From assembly GCA_035528395.1 (NCBI GenBank), contig DATKYR010000167.1, positions 1 to 64,000 on the forward strand: a DNA stretch of 64,000 nucleotides, read 5' to 3'. Shown in pieces: positions 54,815 through 62,572 of this stretch (position 1 is the stretch's first letter; each line of letters starts with the position of its first letter). The translations under genes and the position numbers were made by a program. The notes under the pieces are model-generated. The model did no database searches, was not told the origin of the DNA, and saw only the letters and a program-made list of their open reading frames with translations. The stretch comes from NIOZ-UU13 sp035528395 (GTDB lineage Bacteria; Planctomycetota; Phycisphaerae; Sedimentisphaerales; Anaerobacaceae).

Positions 54815-54908
54815 TGCTCTATAGCAGATACTCGATGTTCGTGGAAAAAATCCGGAAATAGTCGGATTAACATACGAAAATCGAGTCACGAGCAACGAGC
54901 GACGAGAT
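54815..54908. repeat. Degenerate ATCGAGN heptamer leader before rsmA
   Basis: GATACTCGATGTTCG, AAAATCGAGTCACGAGCAAC and GAGCGACGAG run up to two bases before the rsmA ATG. An AATCCG-GAAATAGT-CGGATT hairpin sits at about 54850-54869. Confidence 0.65.
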
Positions 54909-54909
54909 A

Positions 54910-55800
54910 ATGCAGACCAAGCGGCAAATCCAGCAGTTACTTATATCAGCAGGTATCCGTCCAAATACACGTCTTGGCCAGCATTTTCTCATTGACCTGA
55001 ATCTGATGCGGTTGCTGGTCGAGTCTGCAAATATCACAAATAACGATATTGTGCTCGAGGTCGGCTGCGGGACAGGTTCTTTAACTGAGGCCCTAATCGA
55101 AAAAGCCGGTATGGTCATTGCTGTTGAGCTTGACCGGACACTGGCTGAAATTGTACAAAGCCGGCTCGCAAACGCAGAAAACATCGAGCTTATCAATACT
55201 GATATTCTTGAAAATAAAAACACCCTCAGCCATACGGTTACGAACGCACTGGAGTCGGCTCGTAAAAAATATCATGGCCGAATCCTGTTGGTGGCAAATC
55301 TGCCTTACAAAGCCGCCTCGCCTACAATGCTGAATCTGGTTACAGGCCCGAGAACAGCAGACGCTATGTATGTAACCGTCCAGAAGGAAGTTGCCGACCG
55401 AATGACAGCCGTCCCGGCTTCCAGTGATTACGGAAGGCTGAGTATCTTCCTCGCTGCTGCCGGTGATGTAAAAACTATACGGATTTTGAAGCCGACGGTC
55501 TTTTGGCCTCAGCCACAGGTTGATTCGGCAATGGTCGGCTTTGTCCGCGACCGGGAAAAGTTAAAACGTATTGAGAATATGGAGTTTTTCAGTCAGACCG
55601 TACATCTTTTTATGGGTCATCGCCGTAAGACCCTTATGGCCTGCAGCAAATTGGCTCACGGCAAACTCGCAAAAATTGACAATTGGCCAGAAATCTTTGA
55701 GCGATGTTCCATCAATCCAACAGAACGTCCCGAAAAACTCGGCGCCGATGACTACATCGCCATCGCAAACTTGTCCTCCTGCATTCTTACAAATACCTGA
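54910..55800 (+). CDS. rsmA: 16S rRNA A1518/A1519 dimethyltransferase (KsgA)
   Basis: 296 residues: LGQHFLIDLNL (motif X), VLEVGCGTGSLTEAL (motif I), ANLPYKAASP (motif IV), and the C-terminal helical domain with GHRRKTLMACSKLA and the usual INPTERPEKL end. It dimethylates two adenines of helix 45 of 16S rRNA. Confidence 0.95.
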   Translation: MQTKRQIQQLLISAGIRPNTRLGQHFLIDLNLMRLLVESANITNNDIVLEVGCGTGSLTEALIEKAGMVIAVELDRTLAEIVQSRLANAENIELINTDILENKNTLSHTVTNALESARKKYHGRILLVANLPYKAASPTMLNLVTGPRTADAMYVTVQKEVADRMTAVPASSDYGRLSIFLAAAGDVKTIRILKPTVFWPQPQVDSAMVGFVRDREKLKRIENMEFFSQTVHLFMGHRRKTLMACSKLAHGKLAKIDNWPEIFERCSINPTERPEKLGADDYIAIANLSSCILTNT

Positions 55801-56138
55801 CTCGAAAATAGGTCACTTCATATTTCCAGGTGTCAAATCCTCAATATTTCCAAAAAAATGGGGTTTTTGTTAGTTCCACAGAGTTGATATTATATCCCGC
55901 CTCGTTTCTGCGCGTATCTAAACAGACAGGTTACTCTCTTATAAACTGACCGACTTTTTTAATATATTTCAATCAAATTTTAATCTTGCAGTAAATTCAG
56001 ATTTGGTGTATAATACTGCATCCGGTAATATCGCGCTAAAGTAGCGCAAAAATGCTGAATTAATGGAACAAAAGCTGTTCTTGCGCATCTTGAAGAACAG
56101 ATAGAGGTAGAGTGTCTTTAGAGATGAGGAGCGTTATT
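55801..56138. other. Leader of the prepilin cluster
   Basis: 338 gene-free bases, AT-rich. Apart from the promoter at 55986-56014 and a possible weak hairpin after rsmA, nothing is recognised. Confidence 0.5.
55986..56014 (+). promoter_or_regulatory. Sigma-70-like promoter of the prepilin cluster
   Basis: TTGCAG (55986-55991), a 17-base spacer and TATAAT (56009-56014), 125 bases before the first prepilin start. Confidence 0.7.
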
Positions 56139-56957
56139 ATGAGCAGACGGAAAGGTTTTACCCTAATCGAGCTTTTAGTGGTGATTGCTATCATAGCATT
56201 ATTGATGGCAATATTGATGCCGGCACTGGCACGGGTAAAGGAACAGGCCAGAACAATTGCCTGCCTGGCAAACCTCAAACAGTGGAACCTTATATTTGAG
56301 TTCTATATGGACGAAAATGACGGTAAATTCTTTAGCGGTTTTGGAGATAACACTTACTGGTGGGTAGCGCAATTGCCTGAACGCTATCAAAGCCGTATCA
56401 AAAACAAGACATGGTTCTGCCCGACGGCCACGAAACCTTTGTTTGATGAGAGTGGCAATCGCGGGCAGCAGTTCAATAATTTCTCTGCCTGGGGCATCTT
56501 TTACACCGGCCACAGTGACCTCGCCCCGGACGGTATCGCGGGCAGCTATGGCTTAAATAGCTATCTGCTTGACACACCCGCAGCGCCGGGCTACTCGTTT
56601 GAAAATGGTATCCAGGCCGACAATTTCTTCAAAACTCCGAGGGTTCAGGGCGCAGGAAATATTCCGCTTTTGTTAGATGCCATTCGTTTCGACGTATGGC
56701 CGCAGGAAATGGAACTACCTGCAGCCTTTGAGGACTCGGTCTGGACCGACAATCACATGGGACGCTGCTGCGTCAACCGGCACGATGGGTATGTAGGCTG
56801 CTCATTCGCTGATTTCTCGGCGAGAAAGGTAGGACTAAAAGAGCTGTGGGTGTTGAAATGGCATAAGAGGTTCAACACATCGGGTCCTTATACCTTGGCC
56901 GGCGGCGTACAGCCGAGCGACTGGCCGGAGTGGATAAGGCCTTACAGAGACTACTGA
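56139..56957 (+). CDS. Prepilin-like protein 1 of tandem array
   Basis: 272 residues from ATG 56139 (GAGGAG upstream). The type IV prepilin leader SRRKG|FTLIELLVVIAIIALL has Gly at -1 and Glu5, followed by a hydrophobic stem. The globular part contains paired Cys, YGLNSYLLDTP and an NRHDGYVGCSF-D H-X9-D motif, and ends RKVGLKELWVLKWH...EWIRPYRDY. Such H-X9-DG-type proteins are exported to pseudopilus-like structures of planctomycetes; what each does is unknown. It is 36-45% similar in look to copies 2, 3 and 5 (by eye, not computed). Confidence 0.9.
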   Translation: MSRRKGFTLIELLVVIAIIALLMAILMPALARVKEQARTIACLANLKQWNLIFEFYMDENDGKFFSGFGDNTYWWVAQLPERYQSRIKNKTWFCPTATKPLFDESGNRGQQFNNFSAWGIFYTGHSDLAPDGIAGSYGLNSYLLDTPAAPGYSFENGIQADNFFKTPRVQGAGNIPLLLDAIRFDVWPQEMELPAAFEDSVWTDNHMGRCCVNRHDGYVGCSFADFSARKVGLKELWVLKWHKRFNTSGPYTLAGGVQPSDWPEWIRPYRDY

Positions 56958-57064
56958 AAAATGTCTATCGCGCAGAAAAGGCCGGCCCTTTGCAGTTAAG
57001 GCTTTCTTGCTGATTGATTTTAAAAAAACCTGTTTTTGTTGTACAGCATAAGAGAGGTATTATC

Positions 57065-57877
57065 ATGCGCAGAAGAGAAGGGTTTACACTAATAGAACTT
57101 TTGGTAGTAATTGCTATCATAGCATTATTGATGGCAATATTGATGCCGGCCCTGGCACGGGTAAAGGAACAGGCCAGAACAGTAGCCTGCCTGGCAAATC
57201 TGAATCAATGGAATCTTATTGTCGCGATATATGTGGAGGAGAACGACGGCAAATTCTATAGTGGAACAACCTGGCAGGGCTTTTGGTGGCTCAGGCAGGT
57301 GGACCTTAAGGTTCAGGACTGGACAACAAACAAAATATGGTTTTGTCCGACAGCCAAAAAATCTCTTTTTAATGAGAATGGTGAGCGTGCGCCTAAGTTT
57401 AATGTGTTCTCCGCCTGGGGTATCCATTATGATGGCCAACTGGGGCCAAACGGCGTATCCGGCAGCTATGGTCTAAATGGTTACGTGCTGAGCACACCGC
57501 CAAGTGACGATGTATTCGAGGGAGGCCGCTCAACCAAAAACAACTGGAAGACTCCAAATGTGCCGGGCGGAAATTATATACCACTATTAATAGGCGCCCT
57601 TCGTTTCGATTTGTGGCCGCTCGAGACAGATCCTCCCGGGGAGTTCGAGGATATGCCCTGGTCTGGTGGTAACCATATGGCCCGCTGCTGCCTCAATCGC
57701 CACGAAGGGTTTATCAGCAGTTCTTTCTGTGATTTTTCTGCCAGAAAGGTAGGATTGAAAGAGTTATACACGCTCAAGTGGCATCGCAAGTTCAATACGA
57801 GCGGCCCCTGGACTCAGGCCGGCGGCGTACAGGCCAGCGACTGGCCGGAGTGGATTAGGCCTTACAAGGACTACTGA
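57065..57877 (+). CDS. Prepilin-like protein 2 of tandem array
   Basis: 270 residues from ATG 57065 (AGAGAGG upstream). Same leader (RRREG|FTLIE), the same stem, NRHEGFISSSFCDF and the KVGLKELYTLKWH tail. Its first 130 bases of coding sequence and the intergenic segment upstream of it are almost identical to those of copy 3, whereas the globular middle differs, which points to recent tandem duplication or gene conversion. Confidence 0.9.
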   Translation: MRRREGFTLIELLVVIAIIALLMAILMPALARVKEQARTVACLANLNQWNLIVAIYVEENDGKFYSGTTWQGFWWLRQVDLKVQDWTTNKIWFCPTAKKSLFNENGERAPKFNVFSAWGIHYDGQLGPNGVSGSYGLNGYVLSTPPSDDVFEGGRSTKNNWKTPNVPGGNYIPLLIGALRFDLWPLETDPPGEFEDMPWSGGNHMARCCLNRHEGFISSSFCDFSARKVGLKELYTLKWHRKFNTSGPWTQAGGVQASDWPEWIRPYKDY

Positions 57878-57983
57878 AAAATATCTATCGCGCAGAAGAA
57901 GCCGGCACTTTGCAGTTCAGGCTTTCTTGCTGATTGATTAAAAAAAACCTGTTTTTGTTGTACAGCATAAGAGAGATATCTTC

Positions 57984-58802
57984 ATGCGCAGAAGAGAAGG
58001 ATTTACACTAATAGAACTTTTGGTAGTAATTGCTATCATAGCATTATTGATGGCAATATTGATGCCGGCCCTGGCACGGGTAAAGGAGCAGGCCAGAACA
58101 GTTGGTTGCCTGGCAAACCTCAGACAGTGGAACTTTGTCACTGCAATGTACACCGAAGACAACGATGCTAAATTCTGGTCAGGCTATGGTTCTACGGGTT
58201 ATTGGTGGCCGTGGCAATTAGAACGTAAGCTTTTAGATTGGAAGATGAATAAGACCTGGTTCTGTCCCACGGCAAAAAAACCAATAATTGATGAAAATGG
58301 CAATCAGGCACCTTCATTCAATATCTTTAATGCCTGGGGCATATTCTGGGGTACGCAGGGAGGACGCCCCGCGCCTGAAAGCGGTGTGGCCGGAAGCTAT
58401 AGCATCAATGGCTATGTTCTTACTATACCTACCGATGCTACATTTGAAGGCGGCAAGCCTGCCAGCGACGGCTGGAGGACGCCCAATGTGAACAGCGCAG
58501 GTAATGTGCCGCTGTTCATAGATGCCCTCCGCTTCGACCTCTGGCCGTTAGAAACTAATGGTCCTGCCGAGTATGAGTTTGCGGCCTGGTCCGGGAACAA
58601 TTTTGGCCGCTGCTGCATTAACCGGCACGTGGGTTTTGTGGGCTGTTCTTTCCTGGATTTCTCTGCGAGAAAGGTCGGGCTTAAGGAGTTGTGGACCCTA
58701 AAGTGGCACAAGTCATTTAACACGGCGGGCCCTTATACCTTAGCCGGTAGTGTCCAGGCCAGCGACTGGCCGGACTGGATACAACCTTTCAGGGACTATT
58801 GA
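57984..58802 (+). CDS. Prepilin-like protein 3 of tandem array
   Basis: 272 residues. The leader, stem and KVGLKELWTLKWH tail match copies 1 and 2, with NRHVGFVGCSFLDF as the H-X9-D motif. The 100-base spacer before it (57878-57983) repeats the spacer before copy 2 with few changes, including AAAAACCTGTTTTTGTTGTA. Confidence 0.9.
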   Translation: MRRREGFTLIELLVVIAIIALLMAILMPALARVKEQARTVGCLANLRQWNFVTAMYTEDNDAKFWSGYGSTGYWWPWQLERKLLDWKMNKTWFCPTAKKPIIDENGNQAPSFNIFNAWGIFWGTQGGRPAPESGVAGSYSINGYVLTIPTDATFEGGKPASDGWRTPNVNSAGNVPLFIDALRFDLWPLETNGPAEYEFAAWSGNNFGRCCINRHVGFVGCSFLDFSARKVGLKELWTLKWHKSFNTAGPYTLAGSVQASDWPDWIQPFRDY

Positions 58803-58908
58803 AAAAAACTATTGCGAAGAAAGGATCGGGCTTATAGGCTCGGTCGTTCTTGCTGAATAATATTATTAAGAAACTTGTTTTTTTGGCACAGTATAAGAAA
58901 GGAACATT

Positions 58909-59694
58909 ATGCGCAGAAAAATAGGGTTCACACTTATAGAGCTTCTGGTGGTAATTGCTATCATTGCGGTATTGATGGCCATTTTGATGCCGGCTCTAAA
59001 CCGGGTCAGGGAACAGGGCAAGCGTTCGAGCTGTCTGAGCAATCTTAAGCAGTTGACCCTTGCGTGGATTATGTATGCCGATGACAACGATGACAATCTC
59101 ATCAACGGCGATACCGGGGAGTACAGCATACATCAGAATGAGACTCCCTGGGTTCTCGCTGATTGGCGCTCTGGCATGAGTGTAGAACAGAAAAAAGACG
59201 CTATCCTGAATGGAACCTTGTGGCCGTACGTCAAGACCTTGAAAATTTACAAATGCCCGACCGTTAACAAGATCGTTCGTTCAGGCGCTCAGGAAGAAAT
59301 GTTGCGGACGTACTCTGTATCTGATTCTATGAATTGTAAGGACTGGCCCGATATGGGTGCGGAGATGATTAAAAAAAGAGTGGACATTCCCAACCCTGCC
59401 TACAGGATAGTCTTTCTTGATGATGGCGGTACAATAACCTCTGCTCTGGGTGGTTGGACGGTTTATGTTACGCAGGAGACCTGGTGGGATCCGCCGCCGA
59501 TTCGACACGGTGACGGCTCGACATTTTCTTTTGCAGACGGGCACAGTGAATATCACAAATGGAAAGACCCGCGTACAATCGAGTTTGGCAAACGGGTGCC
59601 GCCGACGGCTTTCTCCGGGACACAAGCCGGCAATGAGGATCTTCACTGGGCCGCCGTGGCTATGTGGGGTAAAGCGGCAAAACATCAGGATTAA
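58909..59694 (+). CDS. Prepilin-like protein 4 of tandem array, H-X9-DG subtype
   Basis: 261 residues. The leader RRKIG|FTLIELL is shared, but the globular part belongs to another branch: KCPTVNKIV, a true H-X9-DG motif in RHGDGSTFSFADGHSEY, and no KVGLKELW tail. GAAAGGAAC precedes the ATG. Confidence 0.9.
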   Translation: MRRKIGFTLIELLVVIAIIAVLMAILMPALNRVREQGKRSSCLSNLKQLTLAWIMYADDNDDNLINGDTGEYSIHQNETPWVLADWRSGMSVEQKKDAILNGTLWPYVKTLKIYKCPTVNKIVRSGAQEEMLRTYSVSDSMNCKDWPDMGAEMIKKRVDIPNPAYRIVFLDDGGTITSALGGWTVYVTQETWWDPPPIRHGDGSTFSFADGHSEYHKWKDPRTIEFGKRVPPTAFSGTQAGNEDLHWAAVAMWGKAAKHQD

Positions 59695-59778
59695 CACAAA
59701 GCAGTTACAGCCGCAGGCGTGTTTCTGGTAATAATTGATTCTTTGAAAAAAAACGTTTCTTTGGAGGACAAGGAAAAA

Positions 59779-60609
59779 ATGCGGATACAAAAAGGTTTCA
59801 CACTAATAGAGCTTCTGGTAGTGATTGCTATCATTGCGCTATTAATGGCGATATTAATGCCGGCGTTGCAGCGGGTAAGGAAACAGGCAAGGGGGGTAGC
59901 TTGTCAGTCTAACCTCAGACAATGGGGCACCATCTTAGCGATGTACACGAACGACAACGAGGGCTATTTCCCCGAACGCAAGAGTGGCGGTGACGCTTAC
60001 GGACGCTGGATGGATTCAATGCGGGAATACTATATCACCGCCGAAGACATACGCTGCTGCCCGGTAGCTACAAAAATCGCCAACCCGGACATGATAACCG
60101 GGATCGATTGGTGGGGCGGAACATTTTTATCGTGGGGAAAGGTTCCTCCCTGGGACTCCGGAGGACAGCGTACAATAGGCTATTATGGCAGTTATGGGGT
60201 AAACGGCTATATATATGTACCGGTGGGCAGTGACGTTTATGGAAAACCAACCAACAGATTCTGGAGAAGCATTAACGTCAAGGGCGGCAATGAGATTCCT
60301 ATGTTGCTTGATTGCTATTTCTGGTGTGGTTGGCCGGATGACGACGACACACCTCCGGAATACGATGACCATCAATATCGCGGCGACGACAACGCAATGA
60401 ACCGTTACTGCCTCAACCGTCACGACGGAAACACAAATGCCATTTTTATGGACTATCACGTCCAAAAAGTAGGGCTTAAACAGTTGTGGACATTAAAGTG
60501 GTCTCGTGGTTTCAGCCCGGTCAATCCCTGGACTACGGCCGGCGGTGTTACATCAGGCGACTGGAGAAATTACGGCAACGGCTGGATGGGAAAATTTAAA
60601 GACTATTGA
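59779..60609 (+). CDS. Prepilin-like protein 5 of tandem array
   Basis: 276 residues from ATG 59779 (AGGACAAGGA upstream). Leader RIQKG|FTLIELL. The globular part has an acidic Asp-rich loop (DDDDTPPEYDDHQYRGDD), NRHDGNTNAIFMDY and the KVGLKQLWTLKWS tail, so it groups with copies 1-3. Confidence 0.9.
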   Translation: MRIQKGFTLIELLVVIAIIALLMAILMPALQRVRKQARGVACQSNLRQWGTILAMYTNDNEGYFPERKSGGDAYGRWMDSMREYYITAEDIRCCPVATKIANPDMITGIDWWGGTFLSWGKVPPWDSGGQRTIGYYGSYGVNGYIYVPVGSDVYGKPTNRFWRSINVKGGNEIPMLLDCYFWCGWPDDDDTPPEYDDHQYRGDDNAMNRYCLNRHDGNTNAIFMDYHVQKVGLKQLWTLKWSRGFSPVNPWTTAGGVTSGDWRNYGNGWMGKFKDY

Positions 60610-60670
60610 AATTGGTAACCGACGATTGGTTATTGATGATTATTTAACCCTTTACTATTACTATTTACGA
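60610..60670. repeat. Seven-base periodic leader before prepilin 6
   Basis: ACGATTGGTTATTGATGATT and TTACTATTACTATTTACGAG show loose 7-base periodicity between copies 5 and 6, replacing the spacer type seen before copies 2 and 3. Confidence 0.4.
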
Positions 60671-60689
60671 GTATGAAAGGAGTAACATT

Positions 60690-61499
60690 ATGAACAAACG
60701 AAGGGGATTTACCTTAATAGAACTGTTGGTGGTAATCGCCATCATTGCGATATTAATGGCGATATTGATGCCGGCACTGCAGCGCGTAAAGGAACAGGCA
60801 AGGGAAATGACTTGTCGGGCAAACCTGCGTCAATACGGCATAGTACAGGTCTTATATTTGGATGACAATGATGACCGTTATCCTTATTCATGGACCTCGC
60901 TCGTCAAGACAGAGTCTCCTGTGGGCGGGTACGAGCGTTACTGTAGATGGCACGACCCGAGATATCCGCCTGACGGTCCCCTTTGGTCCTACCTACAAGA
61001 AAAGAAGGTCAATCTCTGCCCATCGTTCAAAGTCCTTGCCAAGTCCGAGGGCACAAGGCATCCAAGCCACGACCCTGCCAATCCGGTTATTCCTCAATAC
61101 AGTTACAGCATGAACTCTTGGTTAGGCTCGATAGCAAATGACCCGGGCGGCTCTTCGGCAACAGACTCAACAGGACGCGGCGGGATTCGTAAACGTTCCG
61201 AAATAACAAGAAGCAAAGCGGAGGTATTTTTCTTCGCTGAGGAGAATATGTGGACGAGGCCGGGCAACTCCAATGTGCTCAACGACAACGCCTTGTGTCC
61301 CGATGGTCGCGATTGGTTCGGCACTTTCCACAGTGCATCGAGTTCAGACCTCAATGCCGGCACAATCAATGCGGTTTTTGTGGACGCCCATGTCGATGAA
61401 GTTCGGTCGGCCCTAAAAGCAAACACCAGTGACAGGTCGGAAATGGAGTTCGGCAGATTCGAGAAATACGGCTGGCCGAACAAACAGCCGTTTAAATAA
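60690..61499 (+). CDS. Prepilin-like protein 6 of tandem array
   Basis: 269 residues. Leader KRRG|FTLIELLVV. The globular part has LCPSFKVLAKSEG, YSYSMNSWLG, a WTRPGNSNVLNDN loop and a C-terminal FVDAHVDEVRS in place of H-X9-DG. It is closer to copy 4 than to 1-3. AAAGGAG lies seven bases before the ATG. Confidence 0.9.
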   Translation: MNKRRGFTLIELLVVIAIIAILMAILMPALQRVKEQAREMTCRANLRQYGIVQVLYLDDNDDRYPYSWTSLVKTESPVGGYERYCRWHDPRYPPDGPLWSYLQEKKVNLCPSFKVLAKSEGTRHPSHDPANPVIPQYSYSMNSWLGSIANDPGGSSATDSTGRGGIRKRSEITRSKAEVFFFAEENMWTRPGNSNVLNDNALCPDGRDWFGTFHSASSSDLNAGTINAVFVDAHVDEVRSALKANTSDRSEMEFGRFEKYGWPNKQPFK

Positions 61500-61542
61500 T
61501 GGAGCACCTTCCGCTATTTGTTAGTCTAATAGCTTGAATAAC

Positions 61543-62490
61543 TTAGACCGTCGTTTCGTCCTTTGCAGCAGGGTTGCTATGGAGAAGGCTCGTTTTGTGC
61601 CTGTGGCTGTGGCATTCAATGTTCACCGCTACTGGAAGCGACGCAATATGGCACGCAGCAGTCTCGATAAGAACGGCCAAAGCGGTTGTATCGCCGCCGA
61701 GCCCCTGCGGGCCTAAGCCAAGTGCATTGATTCTCGAAAGTAAATCCACTTCGAGTTCAGCGTAAAAGTCATCACTGTTTTTCTGGGCCAGGTTCCGGCA
61801 CAGGGCCTTTTTGCTTAGCAGGCAGCTTAGTTCAAAATCGCCCCCAATCCCTACCCCAACAACAAACGGTGGACATGCATCGGCGCCGGCAGAGCTGACA
61901 ACATCAACAATCCAATCGATTATCTGCTCTTTCCGGGCTGTGGGCTTGAACATCCTGAATTGGCTCTTATTCTCACACCCGCCGCCTTTGGTCATAACGG
62001 TCAGCTTCAGCTTATCGCCCGGCACAATCATATAATGAATTATTGCAGGTGTATTATAAGACTCAAGACCACAGATACCAGCCCACAGACCGGAATCTTT
62101 TGTCTTTAGTCTTGTGTCTTTTCTTCTTAGAGGGTCGGCTACAACGCTTTTTCGTAGATGACCTTTTTGGAATCCTGATGCAACACCTGCGTTGATTGCA
62201 TCGAACAACGTTACCTGCGCCTGGCCTGCAGGCCGCGCAACCACCACTTCAGAACCCTGCTCTACAAAGACCACAGCAAGCCCCGTATCCTGGCACAAAG
62301 GTATCTTTTCATCTGCTGCTATTCGGGCATTTTCGATGAGCTGTTCCAGTATTTTTACAGCCCCCGGGTTGGATTCTTTCCGTGCCGCTTCTTTAAGAGC
62401 AGCTAAAACATCCTCAGGCAGCTCGTAGCCGGCTGATATGCAAAGTGATTCGACCGTCTCGACAATTTTTTCAAATTCGATATATCGCAC
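61543..62490 (-). CDS. Class I fumarate hydratase, alpha (N-terminal) subunit
   Basis: 315 residues. The iron-sulfur and substrate motifs are visible: IPLCQDTGLAVVF (Cys of the cluster), TKGGGCENKSQF and ADACPPFVVGVGIGGDFE. It pairs with a separate beta subunit in the two-subunit (TtdA/FumA-N) form; none lies in the window. L-tartrate dehydratase is the alternative. A loop of about 27 residues (about 118-147: RRKDTRLKTKDSGLWAGICG) is encoded by a GTCTTGN repeat. Confidence 0.88.
   Translation of the reverse strand: MRYIEFEKIVETVESLCISAGYELPEDVLAALKEAARKESNPGAVKILEQLIENARIAADEKIPLCQDTGLAVVFVEQGSEVVVARPAGQAQVTLFDAINAGVASGFQKGHLRKSVVADPLRRKDTRLKTKDSGLWAGICGLESYNTPAIIHYMIVPGDKLKLTVMTKGGGCENKSQFRMFKPTARKEQIIDWIVDVVSSAGADACPPFVVGVGIGGDFELSCLLSKKALCRNLAQKNSDDFYAELEVDLLSRINALGLGPQGLGGDTTALAVLIETAACHIASLPVAVNIECHSHRHKTSLLHSNPAAKDETTV
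62060..62130. repeat. GTCTTGN/AGACCACA heptanucleotide repeat inside the fumarase gene
   Basis: Units such as CTCAAGACCACAGATACCAG and GTCTTTAGTCTTGTGTCTTT lie in frame. They are similar to the arrays in mnmE and the TPR-like gene. Confidence 0.7.
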
Positions 62491-62572
62491 AATTCGTCAC
62501 CTGTGCGATTGGTGAGTGGTAGTTAATGAGCGGTTAATTCACTACTCACCACTTACTACTCACCAACATTGA
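62490..62572. repeat. GAGTGGT/CACTACT seven-base repeat, inverted
   Basis: GATTGGTGAGTGGTAGTTAA and CACTACTCACCACTTACTAC face each other between the fumarase start and the stop of the propeller gene, forming a possible hairpin. Confidence 0.5.
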
